18,207 bases of DNA from contig CAKOMC010000029.1 of NCBI GenBank assembly GCA_934096535.1, positions 1 to 18,207 of the forward strand. The letters are read 5' to 3'. Below the pieces are notes generated by a model. It did no database searches. It saw only the letters and a program-made list of their open reading frames with translations, and had not been told where the DNA came from. The DNA comes from an uncultured Bacilli bacterium. GTDB lineage: Bacteria > Bacillota_I > Bacilli_A > RF39 > UBA660. This document shows, one piece after another, positions 1 through 7,428 of the stretch (its first letter is position 1; each line of letters starts with the position of its first letter). A program made the translations under genes and the position numbers.

Positions 1-131
1 ATATATTTATTAGCGCTCGTAGTCTTGCCCGAACCCTTAGTACCAATCACATTTATAATATCATCATCAGATAATTTTTTAAAATAATCAGGTCTATCTT
101 TTAATAAATATATTTTGGCATTTTTCTTCAT
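1..131 (-). CDS. P-loop NTPase, 5' end only (runs off the window)
   Basis: The first 43 codons of a minus-strand gene are present; the 3' part lies outside the window. The peptide begins MKKNAKIYLLKDRP and contains a Walker A motif, GTKGSGKT, at about residues 30-37, so the product should bind ATP or GTP through a P-loop; the short N-terminal lead places the loop close to the start, as in small kinases and AAA-type ATPases. The start is supported by AAAAAAGGAG about 8 bases before the ATG. It has its own extended -10 promoter at 165-193. In many Bacilli the gene after comEC is holA (DNA polymerase III delta), but this N-terminus does not look like HolA. The Walker A is seen directly; the exact family cannot be decided from 43 residues. 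Confidence 0.75.
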   Translation of the reverse strand, partial: MKKNAKIYLLKDRPDYFKKLSDDDIINVIGTKGSGKTTSANKY

Positions 132-164
132 AAGAGTCACTCCTTTTTTACTACATCTAAAATG

Positions 165-193
165 ACTATAGCAGTTAAATGTGTGTTTGTAAA
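165..193 (-). promoter_or_regulatory. Extended -10 sigma-A promoter of the P-loop NTPase gene
   Basis: On the minus strand a TTTACA -35 (188-193) is followed by a 17-base spacer and TATAGT (165-170), with TG one base before the -10. The predicted start lies about 30 bases upstream of the ATG at 131. It overlaps the 3' end of the preceding small ORF, so the P-loop gene is transcribed independently of comEC. Confidence 0.65.
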
Positions 194-390
194 CTAAAAA
201 TCTTCAATATACAATGGATTAGATGAATAAAAGAACTACTATTAAGCAATTCTTTCATTATATTATAAAACTTTTGGCTTTTTTGCTCTATATAGTTGAT
301 AACTTTGTGCCTTTCTTTCAAATAATCTTTTATTTTTGAATATACTTCATTATCTATCAACTTATTTTTTATCTCGTTATAATAATTCAT
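175..390 (-). CDS. Small ORF resembling the N-terminus of DUF1016/PDDEXK nucleases, probably a fragment
   Basis: A 71-residue ORF begins MNYYNEIKNKLIDNEVYSKI with an ideal AGGAGG site 5 bases before the ATG at 390; a longer reading from 420 lacks such a site. From family knowledge, the first 30 or so residues resemble the start of DUF1016 (YhcG-type) proteins, which usually run to over 300 residues and carry a C-terminal PDDEXK nuclease domain. Here the resemblance fades after about residue 35 and there is no nuclease domain, so it is most likely a truncated remnant or a very short derivative. It starts 10 bases after the comEC stop and would be translated from comEC mRNA. Its 3' end contains the promoter of the next gene, consistent with non-essential coding sequence. 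The ORF is seen; the homology is recognised by eye and unverified. Confidence 0.5.
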   Translation of the reverse strand: MNYYNEIKNKLIDNEVYSKIKDYLKERHKVINYIEQKSQKFYNIMKELLNSSSFIHLIHCILKIFSLQTHI

Positions 391-400
391 ATTCCTCCTG

Positions 401-2482
401 CTATGGACTATAAGTCTCAATTTCTAATTTATTATCTTTAATTTTAAGCATAATACTACCATCTTGGTCGGTTCTATATATTTTGGAATTATCCAGATTA
501 TTTAATACCTTTTTATTAGGATGACCATACTTATTTTTTCTTCCTACACTAATTATAGAATACTTAGGATTTATTTTACTTATAAACTCCTTACTACTAC
601 TCGTCTTCGAACCATGATGTCCAACTTTTAAAAAGTCTATTTTTGCTAGTTTATATTTCTTAATAATATCTTCTTCTTTTGATTTAGAAGCATCACCCAT
701 AAACATAAATTTATATCCGTTTAACTCAGTATAAATAACATTACTATTATCATTTTCGTTATCATACTTTCCGGTTTGCAAGAAAGATAATTTATTATCA
801 TTTATATTTAATTCTTTAATACAAGTATAATATTTTATTTGATTCTCGGTTAATATTTTAATTAAATCATTTTCTAAATCGTTAACCTCGCCACAATTAA
901 GTATTACTTTTTCAATCTTAATATTATCTACAAGATAAAAAGCATTCCCTACATGATCAAAATCCCCATGGCTAATAATTAAACTATCGATTTTTTTAAT
1001 ATTAATACTATGTAAAAACTTAATTATATTTTTTGCCGTATAAAAATTCTTATCATTAGTTATCCCCCCTGTATCAATCATTGTTACTTCTTTTTTGGGA
1101 CTTATCAAGATACTTGCATCTCCTTGAGATACATCTAAATAATATACATTTAAACTATTATCTAAACTATACCCATAAGGGTAAATAAGAAGAAACAAAA
1201 TATTAAATAAATGATAGTATACTTTTCTATATTTTGATAGTAAAAAAATATTTAAATAATAGATAATAATAACAATAATACTCATTTTAGGCAAAATAAT
1301 ATTTATACTTACCTTAGTAAAAACAATCGTTAATAATTCTAACAATTTTATTAATATTTTTAAAACAGGTAGAAAAAAAGGAAATAAAAAAGTAATAAGA
1401 CAGATAGGATAAAATAAAAAACTAATAAAAGGGACAAAAACTATATTGAATAATGGCGCTAATAAATTATAAGAATAGTTAAGACAAACCGTAATAGGTA
1501 GTGAAAAAATAGTAGCAATATAAGTAGTTTTTAAAGACTTTAAAAGATAATTTTTAGTTTTATCATTATAAAACACAAGGCCAAAAGTACAAAGATTAGA
1601 ATATAAAAATCCAGTATCGTAAAGAAAATAAGGATTAATAATAAGTAAAATACTAGTACTTAATAACATTATTTCATAAGTTTTAAAATTCATCTTAAAT
1701 TTTTCTTTTAAAAAAGAAAAGACTTTTAAAAATATAAACATCGCTAAAGCTCGCATAACACTAGCTGGAAAACCTAGTAAAGATGCATATATTATTAAAA
1801 AGATAATAATAATAAAATTACGAAGCCCCATTTTTATCTTTTTTAAAAGTGCCTCTAAAAGCATCGTAAATATACTTATATGTAAACCGGAAATAGCAAA
1901 TAAATGTACAACCCCTAGGTCTTGCAAATAGCTATAAGTATCAGCATCAATATTTTTCTTTCCATAAATAAGCATAGTTAAATAACCTTTTTCATCAATC
2001 ATCTCACATCTTTTATAAAGAAAATCTTGGAATTGATAAAAGTAATTAGAACTATTTTCAATACTTATAATCTCTTTAACCGTAAAAAGATAATATATCT
2101 TCTGATAATATAAATATTTTTGATAGTTAAAAGTATTAGGGATAGTATTATTTAAGGGTTTATTTAAATTACCCTTTAATATAATTCTATCCCCTATTTT
2201 AAAATCACTAACTTTTTTTCTTAAATTAGAATCACTATCATTAAGATAAATACTTGCTATAACTTTTTCTGAAATATTATCTTTATTAGTTAAAATAGTC
2301 ATCTTATATTTAGTATCTAACATTTTATAATCAATAATCGTTCCAGTAATTAGCTCTTCGTTGCCATTATAAATTGAGGTTTTAAAAATATAGTTACATC
2401 TAATAAAACTAGTTAAAAAACTAAATAGCACTAAAAAGAAAATAAATATTTTAAACGGTAATATAGTCTTTGATTTTTGCAT
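401..2482 (-). CDS. comEC: ComEC/Rec2-type competence DNA channel protein
   Basis: This 693-residue protein should form the inner-membrane channel through which single-stranded DNA enters the cell during natural transformation. The N-terminus has a TM segment and a soluble DUF4131-like OB region. The middle is the multi-spanning Competence domain, with the LFAISGLHISIF signature. The last 210 residues are a metallo-beta-lactamase-like domain with SHGDFDHVGN (HxxxDH at about 505-510), GDASKS, and VGHHGSKTSSS near 621-631, matching the proposed DNA-degrading domain. The chosen start at 2482 has GTGAGG upstream; an in-frame ATG at 2509 has no ribosome site. The gene overlaps comEA by about 32 bases, indicating one operon and coupled translation. 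Metal-binding residues look intact, so the gene appears functional. No other competence genes are in view. Confidence 0.93.
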   Translation of the reverse strand: MQKSKTILPFKIFIFFLVLFSFLTSFIRCNYIFKTSIYNGNEELITGTIIDYKMLDTKYKMTILTNKDNISEKVIASIYLNDSDSNLRKKVSDFKIGDRIILKGNLNKPLNNTIPNTFNYQKYLYYQKIYYLFTVKEIISIENSSNYFYQFQDFLYKRCEMIDEKGYLTMLIYGKKNIDADTYSYLQDLGVVHLFAISGLHISIFTMLLEALLKKIKMGLRNFIIIIFLIIYASLLGFPASVMRALAMFIFLKVFSFLKEKFKMNFKTYEIMLLSTSILLIINPYFLYDTGFLYSNLCTFGLVFYNDKTKNYLLKSLKTTYIATIFSLPITVCLNYSYNLLAPLFNIVFVPFISFLFYPICLITFLFPFFLPVLKILIKLLELLTIVFTKVSINIILPKMSIIVIIIYYLNIFLLSKYRKVYYHLFNILFLLIYPYGYSLDNSLNVYYLDVSQGDASILISPKKEVTMIDTGGITNDKNFYTAKNIIKFLHSINIKKIDSLIISHGDFDHVGNAFYLVDNIKIEKVILNCGEVNDLENDLIKILTENQIKYYTCIKELNINDNKLSFLQTGKYDNENDNSNVIYTELNGYKFMFMGDASKSKEEDIIKKYKLAKIDFLKVGHHGSKTSSSKEFISKINPKYSIISVGRKNKYGHPNKKVLNNLDNSKIYRTDQDGSIMLKIKDNKLEIETYSP

Positions 2483-3224
2483 ATAAAGCCTCACCGATGC
2501 CACTAACATTCTTAATATCTTCTATCGTCTTAAAGTTACCATTTAAAGTTCGATAATCAATAATATCTTGTGCTTTAGCATCACCTATACCACTAAGAGT
2601 TGTTAATTCTTGAATGGCTGCGGTATTGATATTAACAAGGGTCCTATTTGGAGTTTGGGGATTATTATCTTTAGAAATAGAAGAATTAGACTTGTTATTA
2701 TTGCTAACAACAGCATCATTAGGTATTTCTTGATCTTTAGTAACAGTTGTGTTCGTTGTCGTTTTTATTACTTCCTCTTTTTTAGGTATATAAATAACCA
2801 TTTCTGAACTTACCTTTTTACTAAGATTAATTGTTGTAGTATCAGCATTCTTAAGAAGACCACCAGCTAATTTTATACAATCATTAACGATATTATCTGC
2901 GGTTACTTCATAAACTCCCGGTTTTTTAACAAAACCTTTAATGTCAATATAGTATTTGGCTACTTTGCTTTCTTTATTTTCTTCTAAACTTGCTTGATTG
3001 CTAGAAGAATTATCCTTAGAAGTATCAGAATTATTATTAATTTCCAAATTATTTTCTTCTTTTTTAAGCAAAGAAATAGCTTCTTCTAGATTTTTAAAAG
3101 TCTTATCTTGAAAAAAGATATGATAGACATCTAAAGTAAGAATACTTATAAGCATTAAACAGATAAAAATTGGTAAAAAATACTTCTTTGAAAACTGTTT
3201 TACTAAGTCAAAATAAAAATTCAT
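2451..3224 (-). CDS. comEA: ComEA competence DNA receptor
   Basis: The 257-residue product is the membrane-anchored receptor that binds double-stranded DNA and hands it to ComEC. It has one TM segment (about 15-33) and a charged, Ser/Asn-rich stalk (40-88). An SLBB domain follows (about 90-150, IDIKGFVKKPGVYEV), then a second low-complexity Asn/Ser linker (155-195) and a C-terminal helix-hairpin-helix DNA-binding domain (196-257). The HhH repeats are visible as VNINTAAIQELTTLSGIG and IEDIKNVSGIGEALYAKI. This order matches Gram-positive ComEA. A near-perfect AGGAGGTGA site precedes the ATG at 3224. The 3' end overlaps comEC. No convincing sigma-A promoter is visible directly upstream; the region between comEA and ftsW carries repeats described separately. 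Confidence 0.93.
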   Translation of the reverse strand: MNFYFDLVKQFSKKYFLPIFICLMLISILTLDVYHIFFQDKTFKNLEEAISLLKKEENNLEINNNSDTSKDNSSSNQASLEENKESKVAKYYIDIKGFVKKPGVYEVTADNIVNDCIKLAGGLLKNADTTTINLSKKVSSEMVIYIPKKEEVIKTTTNTTVTKDQEIPNDAVVSNNNKSNSSISKDNNPQTPNRTLVNINTAAIQELTTLSGIGDAKAQDIIDYRTLNGNFKTIEDIKNVSGIGEALYAKIKDYITV

Positions 3225-3341
3225 AATTTATCACCTCCTAATTATATATATTGGTAACAACTTACGAATTTCCTTCAAAAATTTTCATTTTTTGCTAATT
3301 TTTAGCAATTTTCTCTTGAATTTTTACTTTAAATAAATTAT

Positions 3342-3390
3342 TTGACACTCTACTTGACACTTTTTCAAAGTTATAACTTTTTAACTTTGA
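3342..3390. repeat. Tandem TTGACACT repeats next to a 9-bp perfect palindrome
   Basis: In the gap between ftsW and comEA, TTGACACT occurs twice (3342-3349 and 3354-3361; 12-base period). Directly after comes a perfect 9-bp inverted repeat, TCAAAGTTA/TAACTTTGA (3365-3373 and 3382-3390), with an 8-base loop. It is not a normal terminator: neither strand has a T-run after the stem. It might be an operator for comEA or an mRNA hairpin after ftsW. No function can be assigned. Confidence 0.5.
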
Positions 3391-3421
3391 AATATTTATG
3401 ACTTTCTATTTTACAATTTAG

Positions 3422-4582
3422 TTATAAATTTATTATCTTATCTCTTAACTTTTTACTTTGACTTAAGGCGGCAATTTTTTCGGTAATCCCAATCATAACA
3501 ATAGCATTAATGGCAAATGATCCACCATAACTAAAAAATGGAAGAGGAACCCCTGTTAGAGGCATTAAACCAAGGACACCTAGTAAATTAATTAAAATAT
3601 GTAAGGCTAAATATGAGCAAGTTCCATAAGCAATTAAACTTGTGCTGATGCTAGGAGCTTTTTTAGCTATTTTTAATATTCTTAAAATAATTAAAACATA
3701 TCCTAAAATCACTAAAATCCCTGTTACGAGTCCTAATTCTTCAACAATAATAGGAAAAATAAAGTCGGTATGGGCTTCTGGTAGATAAAGATATTTTTGA
3801 GTTGAATTACCAAAGCCAAGACCAAAGAGACCACCATTTTTAATAGCTATATAACCATTACAAACCTGATAACCTAATCGTTCGTTACGCTTTTCATCAC
3901 TACAAGGAGCTAAAAAAGAAAAACGCGATAACTGATAACCAGTAAATATTTTATCTTTAAAGATTATACAACCACAAAGACCAATAACAGCTACCGCTAA
4001 AATAATCAAGTTAGCACGCAATCTAGTTTTTTTAGGCATAGGAACAGCTAAAAAGATAAGAATAGCTAAGACCCCAATTATAATAGCACTTCCTAAATCG
4101 GGTTGTTTTAAAACTAAAAGTGCAATAGCAAAAGCAAAAAATAAAGGGATAAAATAAATGAAAGCTCGAGTTTCTTTTTTCTTTACTATATCTTCGTAAC
4201 TAAAAGCTAAATAGATAATGATAATTGACTTAGCAAACTCAGCCGGCTGAAAATTAAAGAAGCCTAAATCATACCATCCCTTCGTTCCGTTAGTAATTTT
4301 TCCGGCTAAAAGTAAACCAACTAGTGAAGCTCCAATCAAAATCATTAGTAAATAAGATATATATTTATAAGATTTTAAGGGAAACCGAGTAATAATGATA
4401 GTAGCAATCGCACTAATTACTAAGATAGCACACTGCCGAATAAAATAATAATTACTGGCTACCCCCTGTTTTAAAACAGTTAAGACACTAGAAGCACTAA
4501 ATATCATAACACACCCCAAGACCGAATAAAGAACTGTTAAAAAAAGTAAAAGCAAGTCCACCTTGGCTATTTTTTTCTTCAT
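3422..4582 (-). CDS. ftsW: FtsW/RodA/SpoVE-family peptidoglycan glycosyltransferase (FtsW type)
   Basis: This 386-residue polytopic protein (about ten TM segments) belongs to the SEDS family, which polymerises lipid II into glycan strands with a partner class B penicillin-binding protein. Family landmarks are present in order: FQPAEFAK (111-118), KQPDLGSA (159-166), the GYQ...GGLFGLGFGNSTQK loop (about 238-263), LPEAHTDFIF (267-276) and GVPLPFFSYGGS (344-355). The Asp of HTDF (273) is in the position of the proposed catalytic aspartate. The overall pattern favours FtsW or SpoVE over RodA, but the subgroup is not certain. I chose the ATG at 4582, which has AGGTGG five bases upstream; a GTG three codons earlier would lie inside that site. 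No canonical terminator follows. Confidence 0.9.
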   Translation of the reverse strand: MKKKIAKVDLLLLFLTVLYSVLGCVMIFSASSVLTVLKQGVASNYYFIRQCAILVISAIATIIITRFPLKSYKYISYLLMILIGASLVGLLLAGKITNGTKGWYDLGFFNFQPAEFAKSIIIIYLAFSYEDIVKKKETRAFIYFIPLFFAFAIALLVLKQPDLGSAIIIGVLAILIFLAVPMPKKTRLRANLIILAVAVIGLCGCIIFKDKIFTGYQLSRFSFLAPCSDEKRNERLGYQVCNGYIAIKNGGLFGLGFGNSTQKYLYLPEAHTDFIFPIIVEELGLVTGILVILGYVLIILRILKIAKKAPSISTSLIAYGTCSYLALHILINLLGVLGLMPLTGVPLPFFSYGGSFAINAIVMIGITEKIAALSQSKKLRDKIINL

Positions 4583-4702
4583 TTTGACCACCTATTATAA
4601 TCATACCATAAATTCTATTAGTTTTTTAGGTATAAATTTCTACTTGTGTCAAAATCTTCATCAACCCATAAAATATATTAGATACATAAAGGAGGTATAA
4701 AT

Positions 4703-4888
4703 ATGTATTATTACGGAAATAACGGCTACTACGGTGGCTACGGTTATCAAAATCCTTGTAGTACTTATGTTGGTACCACTGCTGGCTACGGTTATGGATA
4801 TGGTGCTGCTATTTGGATTGTCTTATTTATTCTTTTAGTAATTATCATTGGTGCTGGCTGGTATGCTGGTGGAAACACTAATCGTTAA
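4703..4888 (+). CDS. Small Gly/Tyr-rich single-TM protein, YjcZ/SscA-like
   Basis: A 61-residue protein with two parts: a Tyr/Gly/Asn-rich N-terminus (1-34, mostly YYGxxGYYGGYGY-type repeats) and one hydrophobic segment (about 35-55, rich in Ile, Leu and Val), ending GNTNR. This layout resembles small YjcZ/SscA-type proteins, some of which are linked to Bacillus spores; the resemblance is by composition and layout only. It has a textbook AAAGGAGG site and its own terminator overlapping the stop codon, so it is a real single-gene unit, transcribed divergently from ftsW. Upstream, TTGTGT (4644-4649) and CATAAA (4667-4672) are 17 bases apart and could be a weak promoter; the latter also fits a sporulation-type CATAnnnTA box, which is speculative. 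Confidence 0.7.
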   Translation: MYYYGNNGYYGGYGYQNPCSTYVGTTAGYGYGYGAAIWIVLFILLVIIIGAGWYAGGNTNR

Positions 4889-4908
4889 GAGAGGCTTCTC
4901 TCTTTTTT
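4887..4908 (+). terminator. Intrinsic terminator overlapping the stop of the Gly/Tyr-rich gene
   Basis: AAGAGAG (4887-4893), a 4-base loop and CTCTCTT (4898-4904) form a 7-bp stem followed by more T residues to 4908. The 5' arm starts inside the TAA stop codon (4886-4888). Confidence 0.85.
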
Positions 4909-5034
4909 ACTTTTTAATTTTTTTTGTTTTTAATTTTTATTTTTGATTTTTATTATTAAACTTATCTTTATTACTCTAACTAAATTTTTAGGTTAAACTT
5001 GTAAAAATTACCCCTTTCTTTTTAAGATGTTTTT

Positions 5035-5043
5035 TGATAAAAT
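5035..5043 (+). promoter_or_regulatory. Possible extended -10 element for def
   Basis: TGATAAAAT (TG, one base, then TAAAAT at 5038-5043) resembles an extended -10 element 23 bases before the def start. The -35 region, TTTCTT at 5015-5020, is poor, so this is only a candidate. Confidence 0.35.
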
Positions 5044-5066
5044 ACCTATGAATGTGGGGTAGAATT

Positions 5067-5621
5067 ATGAAATTACCAGATATAAAAATATTAGATGAAA
5101 AGGAAAAGATTTTACATAAAAAGGCATTACCAGTTACTGAGTTTCCCTTATCTAAAGAAGATAAAAAAAATATCGATGATATGATTAAGTATTTAACCAT
5201 GAGTCAGATTGAGGAATATTCCCAAAAGTATGATTTGCGTCCTGGTATGGGTCTTGCTTATCCACAGATTGGAATTAGTAAAAGAATTTTTGTTATTGTT
5301 GATGAGATTGAAAAAGGTAAATTCGAAAATTATATTATTATTAATCCCAAGATAGTTTCCCAAAGTGAAGAACTTATTTATGTCGGGGAAGGCGAAGGCT
5401 GTCTATCAGTAAATCGCGAAGTTGATGGTATCGTACCACGCTCCGCTAGAGTTACAGTAGAATATAATGATTATAACGGTGATACTTATCGTATTCGTGT
5501 TCGTGAAGACATTGCGGTTGCTTTTCAACATGAAATTGATCATTTAAATGGTATACTTTTTGTTGATAAGATTGATAAGAAAAATCCTTTTAAAGACAAA
5601 GAATTAATGCGAGAAATATAA
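5067..5621 (+). CDS. def: Peptide deformylase
   Basis: This 184-residue cytosolic enzyme removes the formyl group from the N-terminal methionine of new proteins. All three metal-site motifs are present: GMGLAYPQ (60-67, normally GxGLAAPQ), EGCLS (110-114, Cys112 a metal ligand) and QHEIDHLNG (154-162, His155 and His159 ligands, Glu156 the catalytic base). The insertion before motif 1 and the EGCLS form fit the type 2 enzymes of Gram-positives. I chose the ATG at 5067 over an in-frame ATG at 5052 because GGGGTAG lies just upstream of the former, and the latter would put that site in the coding region. It is a single-gene unit, converging on a shared terminator at 5667-5704. The Ala-to-Tyr change in motif 1 is a mild oddity. 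Confidence 0.93.
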   Translation: MKLPDIKILDEKEKILHKKALPVTEFPLSKEDKKNIDDMIKYLTMSQIEEYSQKYDLRPGMGLAYPQIGISKRIFVIVDEIEKGKFENYIIINPKIVSQSEELIYVGEGEGCLSVNREVDGIVPRSARVTVEYNDYNGDTYRIRVREDIAVAFQHEIDHLNGILFVDKIDKKNPFKDKELMREI

Positions 5622-5666
5622 AATATAATAAGAATCTAAAAAATTCAATCTAATATTTAGGTATTT

Positions 5667-5704
5667 AAAAAGTAGTGAGCAAGTTTAATGTCCACTACTT
5701 TTTT
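5667..5704. terminator. Bidirectional intrinsic terminator between def and the carbohydrate-binding protein gene
   Basis: AAAAAGTAGTG (5667-5677) pairs perfectly with CACTACTTTTT (5693-5703) over a 15-base loop. A and T tracts on both sides serve both strands. It lies about 45 bases past def on the plus strand, while on the minus strand it contains the TAG stop (5695-5697) of the opposing gene. Confidence 0.88.
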
Positions 5705-7143
5705 GCTGTAATTTTACTAGTAATTTCAATATCATCGGTGGCGAGAATACCGTCTGTATATTTACCATCTTTGTAAAGATGTTTATCTAAGGTACCACTA
5801 CTCTTACCGTCTTTGTAAAGTTTATAAGTGCCTTTACTTAGTGATTTAGTACTGATAATTAAGGAGTTAAAATCATCATCACTTAAGAAAGTTAAAATTT
5901 CCTTTTTATCACTATTAATCAAACTAAGAACACTATCTTTTTTAATAATATCTTTTAATTTAAGACAAATAGTATAATTTTTAGAACTGGTAACTGGTGT
6001 TTCATAAATATCTTTACCTAAAGCAATTAAAGTCCCACCATTTATTTCATAACCGCTTGTTGTATCTATGGGGGCATCTTCTTCAGTACCAGTAAGATAT
6101 GTAAGACCACCATCTATAATTATGTTTTGCTTTGATTTAAGGTTAGCTTTACTACTGTTAATGGTTAAAGCGCCATCAAGAATATTAATTAAGCCGCCAT
6201 CTTCACTGGTAACTATTCCATAATTTTTTGCAGTAATATTAATATTTCCACTTGTTAGGGTAAAATCATTACTTACTACATTAATACCAATATTTTGATT
6301 AGCCGTAATATTTAAAGTACCACTTCCCTTTAATTCAACTGGTCCGGTTGAATAAATAACACTATCATAATAAGATGTTCCATCATCAGTTAAACTATTA
6401 ATGGTATTTTCTAAAGCTTCTATTTTTAATTTACCCGAGCCTTTATTAATAATATTTGCCACATCTTTAGTGTTTATTTCCACATTATTTAAAGCTAGTG
6501 TTACATCACCACTGCAATTTACAATTATGGTATGATTAAACTTACCAGTCAAATTATAAGTGCCACCTCTAGTGATAGAAATATTTTCATTATAATAACT
6601 TAGGTTAATATCTTTTTCAGTAATTTCTTTTCCTTCTAATTTTGGAATATTTTTATTATTATCACTATCTTTATTATTACTAGAATTATCTTCTACGATA
6701 ACATCATCGGGTAAAAAACTAATTGGTTTAATAGTATAATACAAAATACCAGCTGTTAAACCTAAACTTAGAATTAAATAAACACCCATTTTAGCTAATG
6801 GAAAAAATGTTAATTTAAAGTTAAGATAATTAAAGCCAGAAAATAATAGGTAAAAGAAAAGTTGAATTGATATAAAAATCAAAATAGAAGTTACAATTGT
6901 TGTAATAATCTGCTTTTTTCTAGTAGTATTGGTAGTTGTACTATAACTAGAATTATTATTATCATAACCATTATTAGGAAAATAAGAACCATAATCATTA
7001 CTGTAATCATAGTTATTATTGGTTTCATTATAGTTATCATTAACACTATTAGTACTAGTTAAATCATGATATAAAATAAGACTAAAACTAGTAAATGTTA
7101 ACAAGATTGTTATTAATATTATATTTTTATTTTTTCTTCTCAT
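5695..7143 (-). CDS. Membrane protein with Cthe_2159-type carbohydrate-binding beta-helix domain
   Basis: The 482-residue product has a TM segment (about 7-25), an Asn/Tyr/Ser/Thr-rich loop (26-75) and two further TM segments (79-103 and 115-137). An acidic Asn/Ser linker (148-168) leads to a long repetitive domain (about 171-482). That domain begins NISITRGGTYNLTGKFN and continues with short beta-strand repeats such as DVTLALNNVEINTKD, TGPVELKGSGTLNITA and GYEINGGTLIALG. This matches carbohydrate-binding domain-containing (Cthe_2159/DUF4353) proteins, which fold as a pectate-lyase-like beta-helix; Cthe_2159 itself binds cellulose and polygalacturonate. The start at 7143 has GGAGAG upstream; an ATG at 7167 has none. 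Three TM segments before the domain are unusual, since homologues I know of are typically secreted or lipoproteins. The ligand is unknown. No own promoter is evident. Confidence 0.75.
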   Translation of the reverse strand: MRRKNKNIILITILLTFTSFSLILYHDLTSTNSVNDNYNETNNNYDYSNDYGSYFPNNGYDNNNSSYSTTTNTTRKKQIITTIVTSILIFISIQLFFYLLFSGFNYLNFKLTFFPLAKMGVYLILSLGLTAGILYYTIKPISFLPDDVIVEDNSSNNKDSDNNKNIPKLEGKEITEKDINLSYYNENISITRGGTYNLTGKFNHTIIVNCSGDVTLALNNVEINTKDVANIINKGSGKLKIEALENTINSLTDDGTSYYDSVIYSTGPVELKGSGTLNITANQNIGINVVSNDFTLTSGNINITAKNYGIVTSEDGGLINILDGALTINSSKANLKSKQNIIIDGGLTYLTGTEEDAPIDTTSGYEINGGTLIALGKDIYETPVTSSKNYTICLKLKDIIKKDSVLSLINSDKKEILTFLSDDDFNSLIISTKSLSKGTYKLYKDGKSSGTLDKHLYKDGKYTDGILATDDIEITSKITAKK

Positions 7144-7195
7144 AAGTTCTCTCCTACACTTTTTCATTTTAAATATTAATTGTGAAGAATTAATG

Positions 7196-7220
7196 AAAAA
7201 AAGGCCATTGGCTGCCTTTT
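7196..7220 (-). terminator. Intrinsic terminator after the DUF1292-like gene
   Basis: On the minus strand AAAAGGC (7220-7214) and GCCTTTT (7205-7199) form a 7-bp stem, followed by a run of seven T (7202-7196 partly shared). The 5' arm overlaps the TAA stop at 7219-7221. Confidence 0.8.
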
Positions 7221-7428
7221 AATTAAACATTTTCTTTACTACGCTTAAGTATTCTTCATCACTTTCGATTGGCAATAATTTATTACCAGAAACTCTTCTA
7301 ATCATATCATCAGAGTTATCCATTTCGTTAGACAAGAAAACATATTCATTATTATTATAAGATATGCTCTTAATTACTATATATATTTTATTGTTAAATG
7401 AGTAAAAATCAACTAATTGTTCTGGCAT
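7219..7428 (-). CDS. Small DUF1292-like protein
   Basis: The 69-residue product begins MPEQLVDFYSFNNKIYIVIK, continues with NNNEYVFLSNEMDNSDDMI and ends LLPIESDEEYLSVVKKMFN. The order (beta-rich start, EYV[FL]L-type strand, acidic stretch, 'PIESDEEY' and a final helix) resembles DUF1292/YrzB proteins, small cytosolic proteins of unknown function. Its ATG shares one base with the TAA stop of the upstream gene (TAATG), so translation is coupled to that membrane-associated protein. It ends at its own terminator. It is one of three DUF1292-like genes in the window, with those at 9823 and 16928; identity among them is low. The family call is by pattern only. Confidence 0.6.
   Translation of the reverse strand: MPEQLVDFYSFNNKIYIVIKSISYNNNEYVFLSNEMDNSDDMIRRVSGNKLLPIESDEEYLSVVKKMFN

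Noticed and set aside
3292..3308. TTGCTAA/TTAGCAA hairpin as a terminator between ftsW and comEA
   Set aside because: Seven AT-rich base pairs, a 3-base loop and no T-run on the minus strand, where the genes lie.
3342..3382. Two TTGACA hexamers on the plus strand as -35 boxes of antisense promoters into ftsW
   Set aside because: No acceptable -10 sequence lies 16-18 bases after either copy.
4988..5200. Minus-strand ORF opposite the start of def
   Set aside because: It is antisense to the well-supported deformylase gene, lacks a ribosome site and resembles no family.
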